From assembly GCA_964504565.1 (NCBI GenBank), contig CAZDEY010000013.1, positions 62,001-126,000 of the forward strand: a stretch of 64,000 bases of DNA, given 5' to 3'. Below the pieces are notes generated by a model. The model ran no database searches and had not been told where the DNA came from. It saw only the letters and a program-made list of their open reading frames with translations. Origin of the DNA: Cesiribacter sp964504565 (GTDB lineage: Bacteria; Bacteroidota; Bacteroidia; Cytophagales; Cyclobacteriaceae). Positions 33,606 through 44,104 of the stretch are shown here, piece by piece; the stretch's first letter is position 1, and each line of letters opens with the position of its first letter. The position numbers were made by a program, and so were the translations under genes.

Positions 33606-34220
33606 ATGAGAATTCTGTCCTTGCTATTTTTTGCCGCTGGTTTATGGCTAGTTTCGGCCTGCGAAGATGACGTACCTGACCTACGCCAAAAATCTTCCGC
33701 CCCCGATACCTTGGTAGCCGAAGCTACTTTACTACAGGTTAACCAAGCCGATCAAATTGTGCGGGGCAAGGCAGTATTCTGGACGATTGACTCCACCGTA
33801 GTACACCTGAAGATAGATGTTAACGATGCCTGGTTGGGCGGTCGCCTGATGGCGGTACATATACACCAGGGCGGGGCCGAAAATCCGGGCATGCACTTTA
33901 ATGCCGGTTTGCCTATGCAACAAAAAGCCTGCACTACGCTAAGCCTAAACCAAGCCTGGGGCAAACCCTACATTGGCGATGTGGGAAACATTAAAACCAA
34001 CGATAGCGGCATAGGTGAATACGAAATTAGCACTGACCTATGGAGTATTCATAGCAATGCACCAGCTAATTCTATACTGAACCGGGCAGTTGTAATTCAC
34101 TATGCCCCTACCGATTTTGAAGAAGAGTGCGACCCGGAACATGTACCCGACCACGACCACGCTAACCCGGAATACGCCATCGGCAACATTAAATTGTTAG
34201 GGTTGAGGTCAGCGAACTAA
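33606..34220 (+). CDS. Cu/Zn superoxide dismutase-like lipoprotein with degenerate zinc site
   Basis: 204 residues from ATG 33606. The upstream in-frame TTG at 33582 is less likely. The signal MRILSLLFFAAGLWLVSAC ends in a lipobox. The mature part follows the SodC fold: the copper ligands map to VHIHQ, GMHFN and VVIHY, and the aspartate ligand to GDVGN. The two other zinc histidines of canonical SodC (in the HG.P and RHAGD blocks) are replaced here (NAGLPMQQ, KPYIGD). An His/Asp-rich segment DPEHVPDHDHANPE near the end may bind metal. It may be a copper-only SOD-like or a non-enzymatic relative. Confidence 0.75.
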   Translation: MRILSLLFFAAGLWLVSACEDDVPDLRQKSSAPDTLVAEATLLQVNQADQIVRGKAVFWTIDSTVVHLKIDVNDAWLGGRLMAVHIHQGGAENPGMHFNAGLPMQQKACTTLSLNQAWGKPYIGDVGNIKTNDSGIGEYEISTDLWSIHSNAPANSILNRAVVIHYAPTDFEEECDPEHVPDHDHANPEYAIGNIKLLGLRSAN

Positions 34221-36733
34221 ACCGGGTCCACATCGGCAATTACGCTGGCTTTTTTGTATTCTTTAACCTTTAGCAAAGATTCTACCGCCTGTTGCAGATA
34301 GGCTTTTATAGCTGGCACATCCAATCCCAGTCGTTCCAACTTAATTGTTATATTAAATAGATACAACCCTCTAATTCGTCCAATTAAGGGTTCTTCCGGC
34401 CCTAATACCCGCTGGGCATCCAGTTTGGCAGCCAGTTGCTTAGTGAGGGCAGCGGCTGCCTGTTCCGCAACCGCTTTTTCTTTATGCCTAACCGTTAGCC
34501 TTACCAATCGGCTAAAGGGCGGATAATTGTAGCGTTCCCGTTCCCTAATTTCTTCGGTATAGAAGGCCTCGTAATCACCTACTATAACTTTATGCAGTAT
34601 AGGCTGCTCCACATTGGCGGTTTGAATTATAACTTTGCCGGCTTCTTTACTGCGCCCCGCCCTACCCGCCACCTGGGTTAGCATTTGGTAGGCCCGTTCG
34701 TAACTCCGGTAATCCGGGTAATGAATCATCCGGTCGGCATCAAATATTCCTACCAGCGTAACCCCTTCAAAATCCAGGCCTTTACTCACCATTTGGGTAC
34801 CCACCAGCACATCTACCTTACGTTCTTCAAATTCATTGAGTAATTCCTGATAGCTGTTTTTGCGTCGGGTTGTATCTAAATCCATACGCCGCACTTCAGC
34901 TCCGGGCATAATTAAGCGGATACTTTCCTCCAGCTTTTCGGTGCCGTGGCCTACGGTATGCACTTTACTGGAACCGCAGGCCGGGCAAGCGGTAGGTACG
35001 TAGGCCTGGAAGCCGCAGTAGTGGCACTTCAGTTCGTTGCTGTACATGTGGTAGGTCAGGCTTACCGCACAGTTTTCGCACTTGGGTATCCAGTTGCACT
35101 CTTCGCAGGTTAGATAGGGTGCGTAGCCCCGCCGGTTTTGGAAAATTATAGCCTGTTGCTTCTTCTCAAGCACCGACTGTAGTGATTGAGTAAGTTCCGG
35201 CGTAAACATTGCCTTCATTACCTTATCGCGTTTGGCTACCCGGGTATCAGCTAATTGAATTTTCGGAAGTTGAGCAGTACCGTAGCGGTGCATCATTTTC
35301 ACTAACCCATACTTATTTTGCTGGGCGTGGTAATAACTCTCCACGCTGGGGGTAGCTGATCCTAATAAGGTTTTAGCATGATGTAGCTGGGCCAGAACCA
35401 GGGCCGTATCGCGGGCGTAGTAGCGCGGGGCGGGGTCGTACTGTTTGTAACTGGCTTCGTGTTCTTCATCAATAATAATTAACCCTAAATGCTTAAAAGG
35501 TAAAAAAACGCTGGAACGTACCCCAACTACCAAAGGAAAGCTGCCGCTCAACACCCCCTGCCACACTTCAACTCGTTCGTTATCGCTAAAGCGACTGTGA
35601 TATACCCCCATTTGGCTACCGAACACTCGCTTAAGCCGGTTTACTATTTGGGTGGTTAGGGCAATTTCCGGTAATAGTAACAGCACCTCATCGCCCTGAG
35701 CCAAGGCATCTTCAATCAGGCTTATATAAAGTTCGGTTTTGCCGCTACCGGTTATGCCGTGCAACAGCACCGTATCTTTACTTTCAAAATGGTTTAGAAT
35801 TTCGGCTTTGACCTGCTGCTGCTCAGTGGTTAACTTTATCTGAACATCGGTTTGGGCATCACTTAAATCGAAGCGGGCCACAGTTTCTTCAAACTGCTCC
35901 AGCACACCGTTTTTTATCAGCGTTCTTACCGAACTAGGCGATACATCCTGGTCTACCAATTGGGACTTTAGGATTCCGGAAGAGTTTTTCTCCGGATTTT
36001 TAAGCACCGGAACCAACTGCAGATACTTTTGCAGAACTTGTAACTGCTTAGGTGTAGCCTCCAGCACCCTAAACAGCGCTTCCAGATCGTCGCGTTCGTT
36101 TACCAGGCCCGGGGCCAGCCGTACTTTGCGCAAGGTTTTGGGCTTGTATTTCTCTTTAACTTCTTCAAATAAAAGAATTGCTTCCTTGGCAATTAAATTC
36201 TTAAAAAGTTGGTATAGCGATTTCTGCCCCATTAGCTCTTCAACCTCGGCGTAGGTAAGGCTGTCCTGCTCTTCCAGGGTTCTTATTAATAGGGCTTCTT
36301 TTTCATTAAAACTTTCTTCGGATGATTCCAGGCTAAAATTAGGGTGAAGTTGGACCCGGCTCTGGCTGCTGAGTTTCAGCCCACTAGGCACGGCCACGTT
36401 CATAACCTCGCCGGGCGTACACATATAGTACTTGGCCATCCAATCAAATAACTTCAATTGCACAGGTTGTACAATCGGCTGATCGTCCAGAACCTCAAGT
36501 ATGTACCGGGCTTCGTAAGCCTCGGGCGCGGTTTGATGCACCAGCTTTACTATGCCGGTCAGGATCTTCCGCTTGCCAAACTGCACAACTACCCGGCTGC
36601 CTTCGGTTACCTTATCGCTGTATTCTTTAGGAACCCTATAGGTAAAGCTGCCGGGTATGGGTACCGGTATCAGAACATCGCAGAAGAGTGTAGCCTCGCT
36701 GGTGGTTTCAGGAGAATTAAAAAGACCTTGCAC
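34217..36733 (-). CDS. priA: primosomal helicase PriA
   Basis: 838 residues. Replication restart helicase that loads the replisome at stalled forks. The N-terminal 3'-end-binding domain (VLIPVPIPGSFTYRVP, about 20-115) precedes Walker A GITGSGKTELY (about residue 325) and the DEEH box (IIIDEEHEASYKQ). The zinc-binding insertion spans CEECNWIPKCENCAVSL, CHYCG and CPACGS (about 550-600). Motif VI appears as QVAGRAGRS. It starts at GTG because no ATG precedes the conserved N-terminus. Its last 4 bp overlap the convergent lipoprotein gene. Confidence 0.95.
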   Translation of the reverse strand: MQGLFNSPETTSEATLFCDVLIPVPIPGSFTYRVPKEYSDKVTEGSRVVVQFGKRKILTGIVKLVHQTAPEAYEARYILEVLDDQPIVQPVQLKLFDWMAKYYMCTPGEVMNVAVPSGLKLSSQSRVQLHPNFSLESSEESFNEKEALLIRTLEEQDSLTYAEVEELMGQKSLYQLFKNLIAKEAILLFEEVKEKYKPKTLRKVRLAPGLVNERDDLEALFRVLEATPKQLQVLQKYLQLVPVLKNPEKNSSGILKSQLVDQDVSPSSVRTLIKNGVLEQFEETVARFDLSDAQTDVQIKLTTEQQQVKAEILNHFESKDTVLLHGITGSGKTELYISLIEDALAQGDEVLLLLPEIALTTQIVNRLKRVFGSQMGVYHSRFSDNERVEVWQGVLSGSFPLVVGVRSSVFLPFKHLGLIIIDEEHEASYKQYDPAPRYYARDTALVLAQLHHAKTLLGSATPSVESYYHAQQNKYGLVKMMHRYGTAQLPKIQLADTRVAKRDKVMKAMFTPELTQSLQSVLEKKQQAIIFQNRRGYAPYLTCEECNWIPKCENCAVSLTYHMYSNELKCHYCGFQAYVPTACPACGSSKVHTVGHGTEKLEESIRLIMPGAEVRRMDLDTTRRKNSYQELLNEFEERKVDVLVGTQMVSKGLDFEGVTLVGIFDADRMIHYPDYRSYERAYQMLTQVAGRAGRSKEAGKVIIQTANVEQPILHKVIVGDYEAFYTEEIRERERYNYPPFSRLVRLTVRHKEKAVAEQAAAALTKQLAAKLDAQRVLGPEEPLIGRIRGLYLFNITIKLERLGLDVPAIKAYLQQAVESLLKVKEYKKASVIADVDPV

Positions 36734-36803
36734 AGCTTAAAGATACAATTTGGCAGCCAGTTTATGCAAGCTAAATAGGTAAGAGTATTTGCTAATCGTT
36801 TAG

Positions 36804-36811
36804 TACCTTTG
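36804..36811 (+). promoter_or_regulatory. TAnnTTTG promoter element for mrp-nfu
   Basis: TACCTTTG lies 67 bp before the mrp ATG in the divergent gap with priA. Confidence 0.5.
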
Positions 36812-36870
36812 CGGCTAAGCCGGCACTTTAGCAGCCCCGGCATTGTTACCCTAAAAAAAGAAAAGCTTTT

Positions 36871-37968
36871 ATGGCTCAATTTTCTGCCAACGATGTACTT
36901 AATGCTTTGCGCACTGTAGAAGACCCCGACCTGAAACGGGATTTGGTAACGCTGGGCATGATTGAAGATATTGATATTGACGGCAATACGCTCAAATTTA
37001 CCGTTGTACTTACTACCCCGGCCTGCCCGCTTAAGGAACTTATAAAAAATAACTGCGAGGCCGCTATTGCCAAGTTTTTGGGAGATGATGTAGTAACCGA
37101 AATCACGATGAGTTCTCGGGTTACTACCACCCGTACCCAAACCCCGCTTCTGCCCAGTGTAAAAAACATTATAGCTGTAGCCTCCGGCAAAGGTGGTGTT
37201 GGTAAAAGCACCGTTACTGCCAACTTAGCGGCTGCCTTGGCCAAAAGCGGCGCCCGCGTAGGGGTAATTGATGCTGATATTACCGGCCCTAGCCAGCACC
37301 TTATGTTTAACTGCGAGCACGAGCAACCCCGAATGGTATCGGAAGAAGGCAAAAATTGGCTTATTCCAATTGATCAGTACGGGGTAAAGTTAATGTCGAT
37401 AGGGTTGCTGATGCCGGCGGATAATGCGCTGGTGTGGCGCGGTCCTATGGCTTCTTCGGCACTGCGCCAGTTTTTAGCCGATGTAAAGTGGGGCGAATTA
37501 GATTATCTTCTGATTGATTTACCACCGGGAACTTCCGATATACACCTAACCCTTGTACAAACAGTACCGGTAACCGGGGCAGTAATAGTTACTACGCCGC
37601 AAAAAGTAGCTGTAGCCGATGCTAAGAAGGGGGTGGCTATGTTTAAGCAAGACCAAATTAATGTTCCGGTATTGGGCATAGTCGAAAATATGGCCTATTT
37701 TACTCCGGCCGAGTTACCTAATAATAAATATTATATATTTGGTGAAGGCGGCGGGCAACAGCTTGCCGATAAGGCCCAGGTACCGTTCTTAGGGCAACTA
37801 CCGTTAGTGCAGGGTATAAGGGAAAGTGGCGATAATGGTTACCCGTTCGCTCTGAAAGAAGATGAAACTTCGGCTAAAGCATTTGCCGACCTGGCCAAAG
37901 CCCTGGCCCAGCAGGTTGCTATCAGGAATGCCGAAGTAGCCGAAACTAAAGTTGTAGAAGTAAATTAA
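36871..37968 (+). CDS. mrp: Mrp/ApbC-type iron-sulfur cluster carrier ATPase
   Basis: 365 residues. The N-terminal MIP18/DUF59 domain (about 1-85, DPDLKRDLVTLGMIEDI, TPACPLKELI) is followed by a P-loop NTPase with the deviant Walker A SGKGGVGKSTVTANLAAAL (about residue 105). DLPPGTSDIHLTL and GIVENMAYFTP complete the Mrp family pattern. It transfers Fe-S clusters to apoproteins. nfu follows after one base, so both act in Fe-S cluster assembly. Confidence 0.94.
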   Translation: MAQFSANDVLNALRTVEDPDLKRDLVTLGMIEDIDIDGNTLKFTVVLTTPACPLKELIKNNCEAAIAKFLGDDVVTEITMSSRVTTTRTQTPLLPSVKNIIAVASGKGGVGKSTVTANLAAALAKSGARVGVIDADITGPSQHLMFNCEHEQPRMVSEEGKNWLIPIDQYGVKLMSIGLLMPADNALVWRGPMASSALRQFLADVKWGELDYLLIDLPPGTSDIHLTLVQTVPVTGAVIVTTPQKVAVADAKKGVAMFKQDQINVPVLGIVENMAYFTPAELPNNKYYIFGEGGGQQLADKAQVPFLGQLPLVQGIRESGDNGYPFALKEDETSAKAFADLAKALAQQVAIRNAEVAETKVVEVN

Positions 37969-37969
37969 T

Positions 37970-38221
37970 ATGGATACTAGTACACTATTTGAGCGGGTAG
38001 ATAACGCGCTAGATTCTATTAGGCCTTATTTAGAGGCCGATGGCGGCGATGTTAAAATTCTGGAAATAACCGATGACAGAATAGTACGCCTGGAACTACT
38101 AGGTGCCTGCGGTAGCTGCCCAATGTCGGCCATGACGTTTAAAGGCGGTATTGAAGAAGCCGTTAAGCGCCAAGTACCGGAAGTTAACCGAGTGGAGGCC
38201 ATTAACCTTACTTCGGCCTAG
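37970..38221 (+). CDS. NifU C-terminal domain (Nfu) Fe-S scaffold
   Basis: 83 residues consisting of the single NifU-C domain. The N-terminus ALDSIRPYLEADGGDVKIL and the cluster-binding CGSCPMS (about residue 45) are both diagnostic. It carries Fe-S clusters and is coupled to the mrp gene immediately upstream. Confidence 0.95.
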   Translation: MDTSTLFERVDNALDSIRPYLEADGGDVKILEITDDRIVRLELLGACGSCPMSAMTFKGGIEEAVKRQVPEVNRVEAINLTSA

Positions 38222-38243
38222 CCACTCCTATATATTTTACCTA

Positions 38244-38272
38244 CCCCGGAAACTTTTTCCGGGGATTTTTTT
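38244..38272 (+). terminator. terminator after nfu
   Basis: A 9-bp stem (38244-38252 with 38256-38264, CCCCGGAAA/TTTCCGGGG) is followed by ATTTTTTT. Confidence 0.92.
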
Positions 38273-38301
38273 ATTTTAATGCAACGGAATATCTATTCAG
38301 T

Positions 38302-41300
38302 ATGCGATTTTTACTTTTTGTATCGTTTTTTCTTTCGGCCGGCCTGCTTAGTGCTCAGGAAAAGTGCGGATACGAAAAGTACCAAGAGATACAATTAGCC
38401 AGAAATCCGCGTCAGTTGCCACCCCATCAGTTTGAAAAGTGGCTACAGCAGAAAAAGCAGCAACTAAAACGCAGCAAATCAGCTTTCAGTATTGCGGAGA
38501 ATACCTACATTATTCCGGTAGTAGTTCACGTGGTGCATAAAGCCAACGAAGCAGTTAATACCAATACCAATATTCCGACCAGCCAGATTATAGAGCAAAT
38601 TCGGATTTTAAACGAAGATTTTCAGAAATTAAATACCGCCCAGCAGGAAAGTTTACCGGAAGAGTTTAAACCTCTGGCCGCCGATACCAGAATTGAGTTC
38701 GTGCTTGCCAAGCAAGACCCCGAAGGCCTACCCACCGATGGAATAGTACGCGTGGCGGCCAATCAGGATAGCTACTCTATGGACGACGACCTAAAGTTAA
38801 AAGGCATCTCGCACTGGCCGGCTTCCAGCTATCTGAATATNNNNNNNNNNTGAATATCTATTCGGCTCCGTTACGCGGCGATTTACTGGGGTACGCCCAG
38901 TTTCCGGAAAGCGACGTGCTACCCGGCCTGGATGACCCCTCCATAGAAGAAGCCGACGGTATAGTAATAAATTATCGGTATTTTGGAGTAGGCGGCAATG
39001 CTAACCCTAATAGTTTAGGCAGAACTGCCACGCACGAAATTGGTCACTACTTTGGCCTTCGGCATATTTGGGGCGATGGAGGCTGCAGTGCCGATGATTA
39101 CGTAGATGATACACCCCTGGTAGGCAACTCGCACGGCACCTGCCCAAATACCAAGGATCAGTACAAAGCCTGTGATGGCTCATTGGCTATGTTCCAGAAC
39201 TATATGGACTATACAGAAGATAAGTGCATGTCCTTATTTACTTTGGGCCAGTCGGAGCGTATGCATGTTGTGCTGGCAAGTAGCCCCCGCCGGAAAGATT
39301 TGCCAAACTCAGCAGGAAAAAATGAGCCTACCCGGGTGGCTAACGATGGCGGTATAAGAAGTATTAACATAGCCGGATCTGATATTTGTACCGGCAGCTT
39401 TTCCCCAGTGCTTGAGTTTAGAAACTACGGTTCTAATATCATTAACACCGTGAAATTTCAGGTTATGCTGGACGGAGCCGAAATAGCCACTCATTCGTTT
39501 GAACCGGCTCTGACCTACCCTGATGTTATTAAACTTACCCTACCGGAGATAAAAATTTCTACCACCGGGTACCATGAATTCATAGTTAAAATTTTAGAAG
39601 TAAACGGCCAAACCGACGGCCGTTCCAGCAATAATATTTTTACCTATACCATAAATATTCCTGCGGACGCTGAGTTACCCTACCTTAACCCGGTAAGTAA
39701 TAATCAGTCCGATGATTTTCTTATTCAAAATCCGGACCGGCAGTTCGGATGGGAAATTACCCCTACCACAGATGGCAACCAAGCATTTTATATTAATATC
39801 TACGATTACAGTAATAATGGGTCGCAGGATTACTTGATCTCTCCGATATTCGATTTATCTGATACCCAAATAGCCTTTGCTAATTTTGATGTTGCCTATA
39901 CTCCGTTCAATAATAGCCAGGATAAACTTAATGTGTATGTTAGTACTGATTGTAGTGCCGAACTGGAAAGTGCTACCCTTCTATACTCTAAACAGGGGCA
40001 GGGTTTAGCTACGGCACCCTTTACTGCCGATCCTTTTGTACCCACCTCCAGCCAATGGCGCACCGAATTTATTGATTTGAGCCAATTTATCGGTTACCCT
40101 CAGGTGCAATTAATTTTTGAAGTAGTAAACAACTTTGGCAATAACCTGTACCTGGACAACATTCGCTTAACAAATTCTTATGATGATGTGTCGGATGTAA
40201 TTTTACGGTCAATTGTATCGCCTAGCCCAATACAAATGGACACATCGGGCGTGGTGCAGTTGGAGGTATTTAACGCTAGTGACGAGGTGGTAAACAGCCT
40301 GCAAATTACCGTTAGGCGTGATGGCTCGGTAATAGAAAACTTTACCCGTACCAATCTTTCTATCGCTCCTCGATCCACTCAAATTCTTACAGTTAGTTCG
40401 TACAAAGGGTTGGCCCTTAACCAAACTTACGAGTGGGAAGCCGAAATTTCGCACCCGAATGATAAGGCTGATTTATTATCTTATAATAACCAACAGGTAG
40501 TCCACAGTGCAATTAATAAATCACAGGATATTATTCCGCTTCGTAAAAGTTTTTCCGGCGATCAGCTAAACTCGGTATCTAGTTGGGCCAGTATTACCAG
40601 CAATTCTATGGTTAGTTCCTGGCGCCCCGCCCAGGTGGTGTACCCAACCAGCAACCCGGATAATACCGGAAATAACCATGCGGTGGAGGCGTACTTCGCT
40701 AACCAACAACTAGGCCCCAGCGCCTGGCTGGTATCACCTACCCTAAATATTAGTAATAGCGAGCAAGCGGGTATGGAGTTTTACTATAGCCTTAGCGGCG
40801 CCGAAAATCAAAGTTCGGATGTGTTAATATTAGCATCTACTAACGGTGGAAAAACTTATCCGGATACCATCTGGTCGACCTTAGGATTTGATTCCAATGC
40901 CCGCCAGAATATGGTTGGCAGGCCTATAGTTTCTACTGATTGGAACAAGCAATTTGTATCGCTCAGAAATTACGTAGGGGAAGATAGCCTGAGAATAGCG
41001 TTTGTAGGAAAAGGAAATTACCGTTCTTCGGTTTATATTGATGAGGTGCAGGTGTATCCACTGAATGATGAGCCTACGTATTACCTGCCCAGCCCGGGTT
41101 CCATGTCATTATACCCTAACCCGGTTAATACCAACCAAACACCTGAGGTTTCGGTAGTATTTAATTTTAATCAACGTCAGGATTTAGTGGTACAAATTAT
41201 AGATAGCCAAGGAAAACTAATGTGGGCTGATAAGTGGTTTAATGCGCTACAGGTGCCATTCTCCCTAAATGTTGCTAACCTTAGTTCCGGCCTTTACTTT

Positions 41301-41357
41301 GTTAGAGTACAGGGTAAAAACTTTACCCAAACCCGCCGACTGGTTATAAACCGCTAA
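38302..41357 (+). CDS. secreted M43-type zinc metalloprotease with T9SS sorting tail (broken by assembly gap)
   Basis: As written, the frame is broken at the 10-N gap. The seven bases before the gap (TGAATAT) equal the seven after it. Removing the N and one copy restores one frame of 1012 residues reading SSYLNIYSAP across the join. The signal peptide MRFLLFVSFFLSAGLLSA is followed by a propeptide, and the catalytic zinc motif HEIGHYFGLRH falls at about merged residues 239-249, as in pappalysin-like proteases. Then come several beta domains (CARDB-like and MAM/jellyroll-like). The C-terminal tail SLYPNPVNT to RLVINR is a type IX secretion sorting domain. It is expected to be surface-attached or released. 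Confidence 0.9.
38841..38850. other. assembly gap (10 N) inside the M43 protease gene
   Basis: Flanked on both sides by TGAATAT. This points to an unrecognised overlap between two contig ends rather than missing sequence. Confidence 0.95.
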
Positions 41358-41407
41358 ATATTAAGAAAAACAGGGTACTTTTACATTTACTGATCAGGAA
41401 GTTTTAT

Positions 41408-44104
41408 ATGAAAATCGGGATATTCTTCGGCGGCCCCTCGCGCGAACGGGAAATAGCATTTGCCGGTGGCCGCACCGTTTATGATAATTTAAATAAAAAT
41501 CTTTTTGAGGCCGTACCCATATTTGTGGATAGCCTGGGGCAGTTTATCCTGCTGGATTGGCAGTATATTTATAAGGGTACTATACGCGACTTCTACCCGC
41601 CCGCTAAATTTCTTCCGGAATCAAAACTGCCTTTCCAAATCTACCTGGATTCACTTCAAAACCTTTCCAATACGGAACTGGAAGATATAGCCAATTCAGT
41701 AGGCCGGGTAATTCGCCCTCACGAGTTTAATTCCTTATTTGAGTTTGCATTTCTTTCGCTACACGGGCCATACGGCGAAGACGGAAGTTTGCAAGGCTTG
41801 CTGGAGTGGTACGGTATACCCTACTCCGGCTGCGGAATTCTGCCTTCCTCTATCGGAATAAATAAAATTGTCCAGAAAAATTTAATGGAAGCCGGAGGAT
41901 TTAAAGGACCTAAACGCTGGGTACTTAGTCGCCAAAGGTGGATAACTGCTAAAAATAAAGCTGAAATTTTTGAGGAAGCCAAGCAACAGGTTGGTCTGCC
42001 AATGGTGGTTAAAGCACCTAACCAGGGTAGTAGCATCGGGGTAAGCCTAGTTAAGGATGATGAGCTTAGCGCATTTGCAGAAGCTATGCACAAGAGCTTG
42101 TTTTTAGAAGAAATTGACCTAACTGCCTGGAAAGCTAAATCTGAGGAAGAAAAATTTTACTTCCTAAGTACCCTAACCGACATTCGCGAAGGTATAGGCT
42201 TACCGGTTTACGCCGGCGATAATAAAGAGCTTATCTACCACCCGTCGGACCTGCTGGACTTTCTGAATTCTCAGGCTGAAATAGCCGACAATATAGTGCT
42301 TCAGCCCCTGCATAGCGAAGAACATATTTTGCTAGAATCATTTATAGAGGGCAAGGAGTTTAGCTGTATAGTAATTCAGGATAATGAGGGGAATCCGCTG
42401 GCCCTACCCCCTACCCAAATAATTAAGAATAGCGATGTATTTGATTACCGGGCCAAGTATCTGCCGGGTATTAGTCGCAAAATTACCCCAATAAATTTAC
42501 CGGACAGTCAAATTCAGGATATTCGGCGGGAGTGCCAGCGCTTGTTTACCGCTCTGCACTGCAATGTGTACGCCCGCATAGATGGGTTCATAAATGAAGC
42601 CGGTGAAATCTTCCTAAACGACCCTAATACAACTTCGGGTATGTTGCCCAGTTCGTTCTTTTTTCACCAGGCGGCCGAAATTGGGCTAAACCCCAGCCAG
42701 TTTCTTACCTATATAATCCGCACCAGTTTAGCCGAGCGCATCAATGCCGGTAAGTTTAATGTAGCACTTCGCGATAAACTTAACCAGCTAGATAGTGAAA
42801 TTAAGAAGCTACGCGCCCAGCAAGAGCGGAAAATTAGGGTAGCAGTTATTATGGGCGGCTATTCTACCGAACGCCATATTTCGGTTGAAAGCGGGCGGAA
42901 TATATTCGAAAAGCTTTCCAGCTCGGTAAAATATCAACCGGTGCCGGTATTTTTAACCGGTAACGATCGGGAGCACAAACTGTACCTTTTGCCCATTAAT
43001 ATAATGCTGAAAGATAATGCCGATGATATAAAGGAAAAAGTAGCCGCTTATTTACGTAATGAGCACCACCCTATTTTAAAAGCTATTATTGAGGAGGCTA
43101 AACCTATTACCGAAAAGTACACCAGCCGCGATACCCTGCAGTTTGGAGCCGTAAGCTATCAGGAGCTGGCTAAGCATGTGGATGCGGTCTTTATAGCCCT
43201 GCATGGCCGTCCGGGTGAGGATGGAGCCTTACAACAGCATTTAGAAGAAGTTGGGCTGCCGTTTAACGGTAGTGGTGTAAGCAGTTCTCAGCTTACCATA
43301 AACAAGTTTGACACCAATAAGCTACTTCGTGAGCACGGTATACCAGTTGCTAAACACCGGTTGGTTAGTCTTGAAGATTGGGAAAGTAATAAGGAAGATG
43401 TTCTTGATCAGATAGAACAGGACTATGGTTACCCGCTAATTGCCAAACCCGCCGATGACGGCTGTAGCTCGGCGGTAAAGAAAATTAAAAACCGGACCGA
43501 AATGGCCGCCTTTGCCGAAATGATTTTCCGGGATCTGCCGGAGCTTTTGGCCTTGCCAATGAAAACTCTGGGACTTAGGCCAAACGAAGAATTTCCGCAG
43601 AAGGATGTTTTCCTGATCGAAGAATTTGTGGGCAAAGCCGGGGCCAGCCACTTTCTGGAGATCACCGGTGGCTTGCTGACTATTAAACATGCCGACGGTG
43701 AGGTGCAATACGAAGTTTTTGAACCTTCGGAAGCACTCGCTGGCGGCGAGGTGCTTTCTCTGGAAGAAAAATTTCTGGCCGGCGAAGGCCAGAATATAAC
43801 CCCGGCCCGCTACGCTAAAACCCCGGATGAGCAGAACCGAATAAGCAGCGAGGTTCGCAAACAGTTGGAAAAAGTTGCCCGTATCGCTAATATTGAAGGC
43901 TATGCGCGGATAGATGCCTTTGTACGGGTGTACGATGACGGCCGGGTGGAAACAATAATTATTGAAATAAACTCGTTACCGGGTATGACCCCTGCAACCT
44001 GTATATTCCACCAAAGTGCCCTTAATGGCTATAAACCTTACGAATTCATTGACGCGATACTAACCTACGGGATTGAACGAAAACGACAGACAGCTATTTC
44101 ATGA
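41408..44104 (+). CDS. tandem-fused D-alanine-D-alanine ligase-like protein
   Basis: 898 residues holding two complete ATP-grasp ligase units. The first (about 1-450) has IGIFFGGPSREREIAFAGG, LHGPYGEDGSLQGLLEWYG, KAPNQGSSIGVSLV and a metal site DPNTTSGMLPSS. The second (about 475-898) has VAVIMGGYSTERHISVESG, LHGRPGEDGALQQHLEEVG, KPADDGCSSAVKK and EINSLPGMTPATC. Ordinary Ddl is about 300-370 residues. The two halves differ enough that they may have separate roles. The PASTA-domain gene overlaps by 4 bp, which supports a peptidoglycan function. Which half is catalytic cannot be decided here. Confidence 0.85.
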   Translation: MKIGIFFGGPSREREIAFAGGRTVYDNLNKNLFEAVPIFVDSLGQFILLDWQYIYKGTIRDFYPPAKFLPESKLPFQIYLDSLQNLSNTELEDIANSVGRVIRPHEFNSLFEFAFLSLHGPYGEDGSLQGLLEWYGIPYSGCGILPSSIGINKIVQKNLMEAGGFKGPKRWVLSRQRWITAKNKAEIFEEAKQQVGLPMVVKAPNQGSSIGVSLVKDDELSAFAEAMHKSLFLEEIDLTAWKAKSEEEKFYFLSTLTDIREGIGLPVYAGDNKELIYHPSDLLDFLNSQAEIADNIVLQPLHSEEHILLESFIEGKEFSCIVIQDNEGNPLALPPTQIIKNSDVFDYRAKYLPGISRKITPINLPDSQIQDIRRECQRLFTALHCNVYARIDGFINEAGEIFLNDPNTTSGMLPSSFFFHQAAEIGLNPSQFLTYIIRTSLAERINAGKFNVALRDKLNQLDSEIKKLRAQQERKIRVAVIMGGYSTERHISVESGRNIFEKLSSSVKYQPVPVFLTGNDREHKLYLLPINIMLKDNADDIKEKVAAYLRNEHHPILKAIIEEAKPITEKYTSRDTLQFGAVSYQELAKHVDAVFIALHGRPGEDGALQQHLEEVGLPFNGSGVSSSQLTINKFDTNKLLREHGIPVAKHRLVSLEDWESNKEDVLDQIEQDYGYPLIAKPADDGCSSAVKKIKNRTEMAAFAEMIFRDLPELLALPMKTLGLRPNEEFPQKDVFLIEEFVGKAGASHFLEITGGLLTIKHADGEVQYEVFEPSEALAGGEVLSLEEKFLAGEGQNITPARYAKTPDEQNRISSEVRKQLEKVARIANIEGYARIDAFVRVYDDGRVETIIIEINSLPGMTPATCIFHQSALNGYKPYEFIDAILTYGIERKRQTAIS

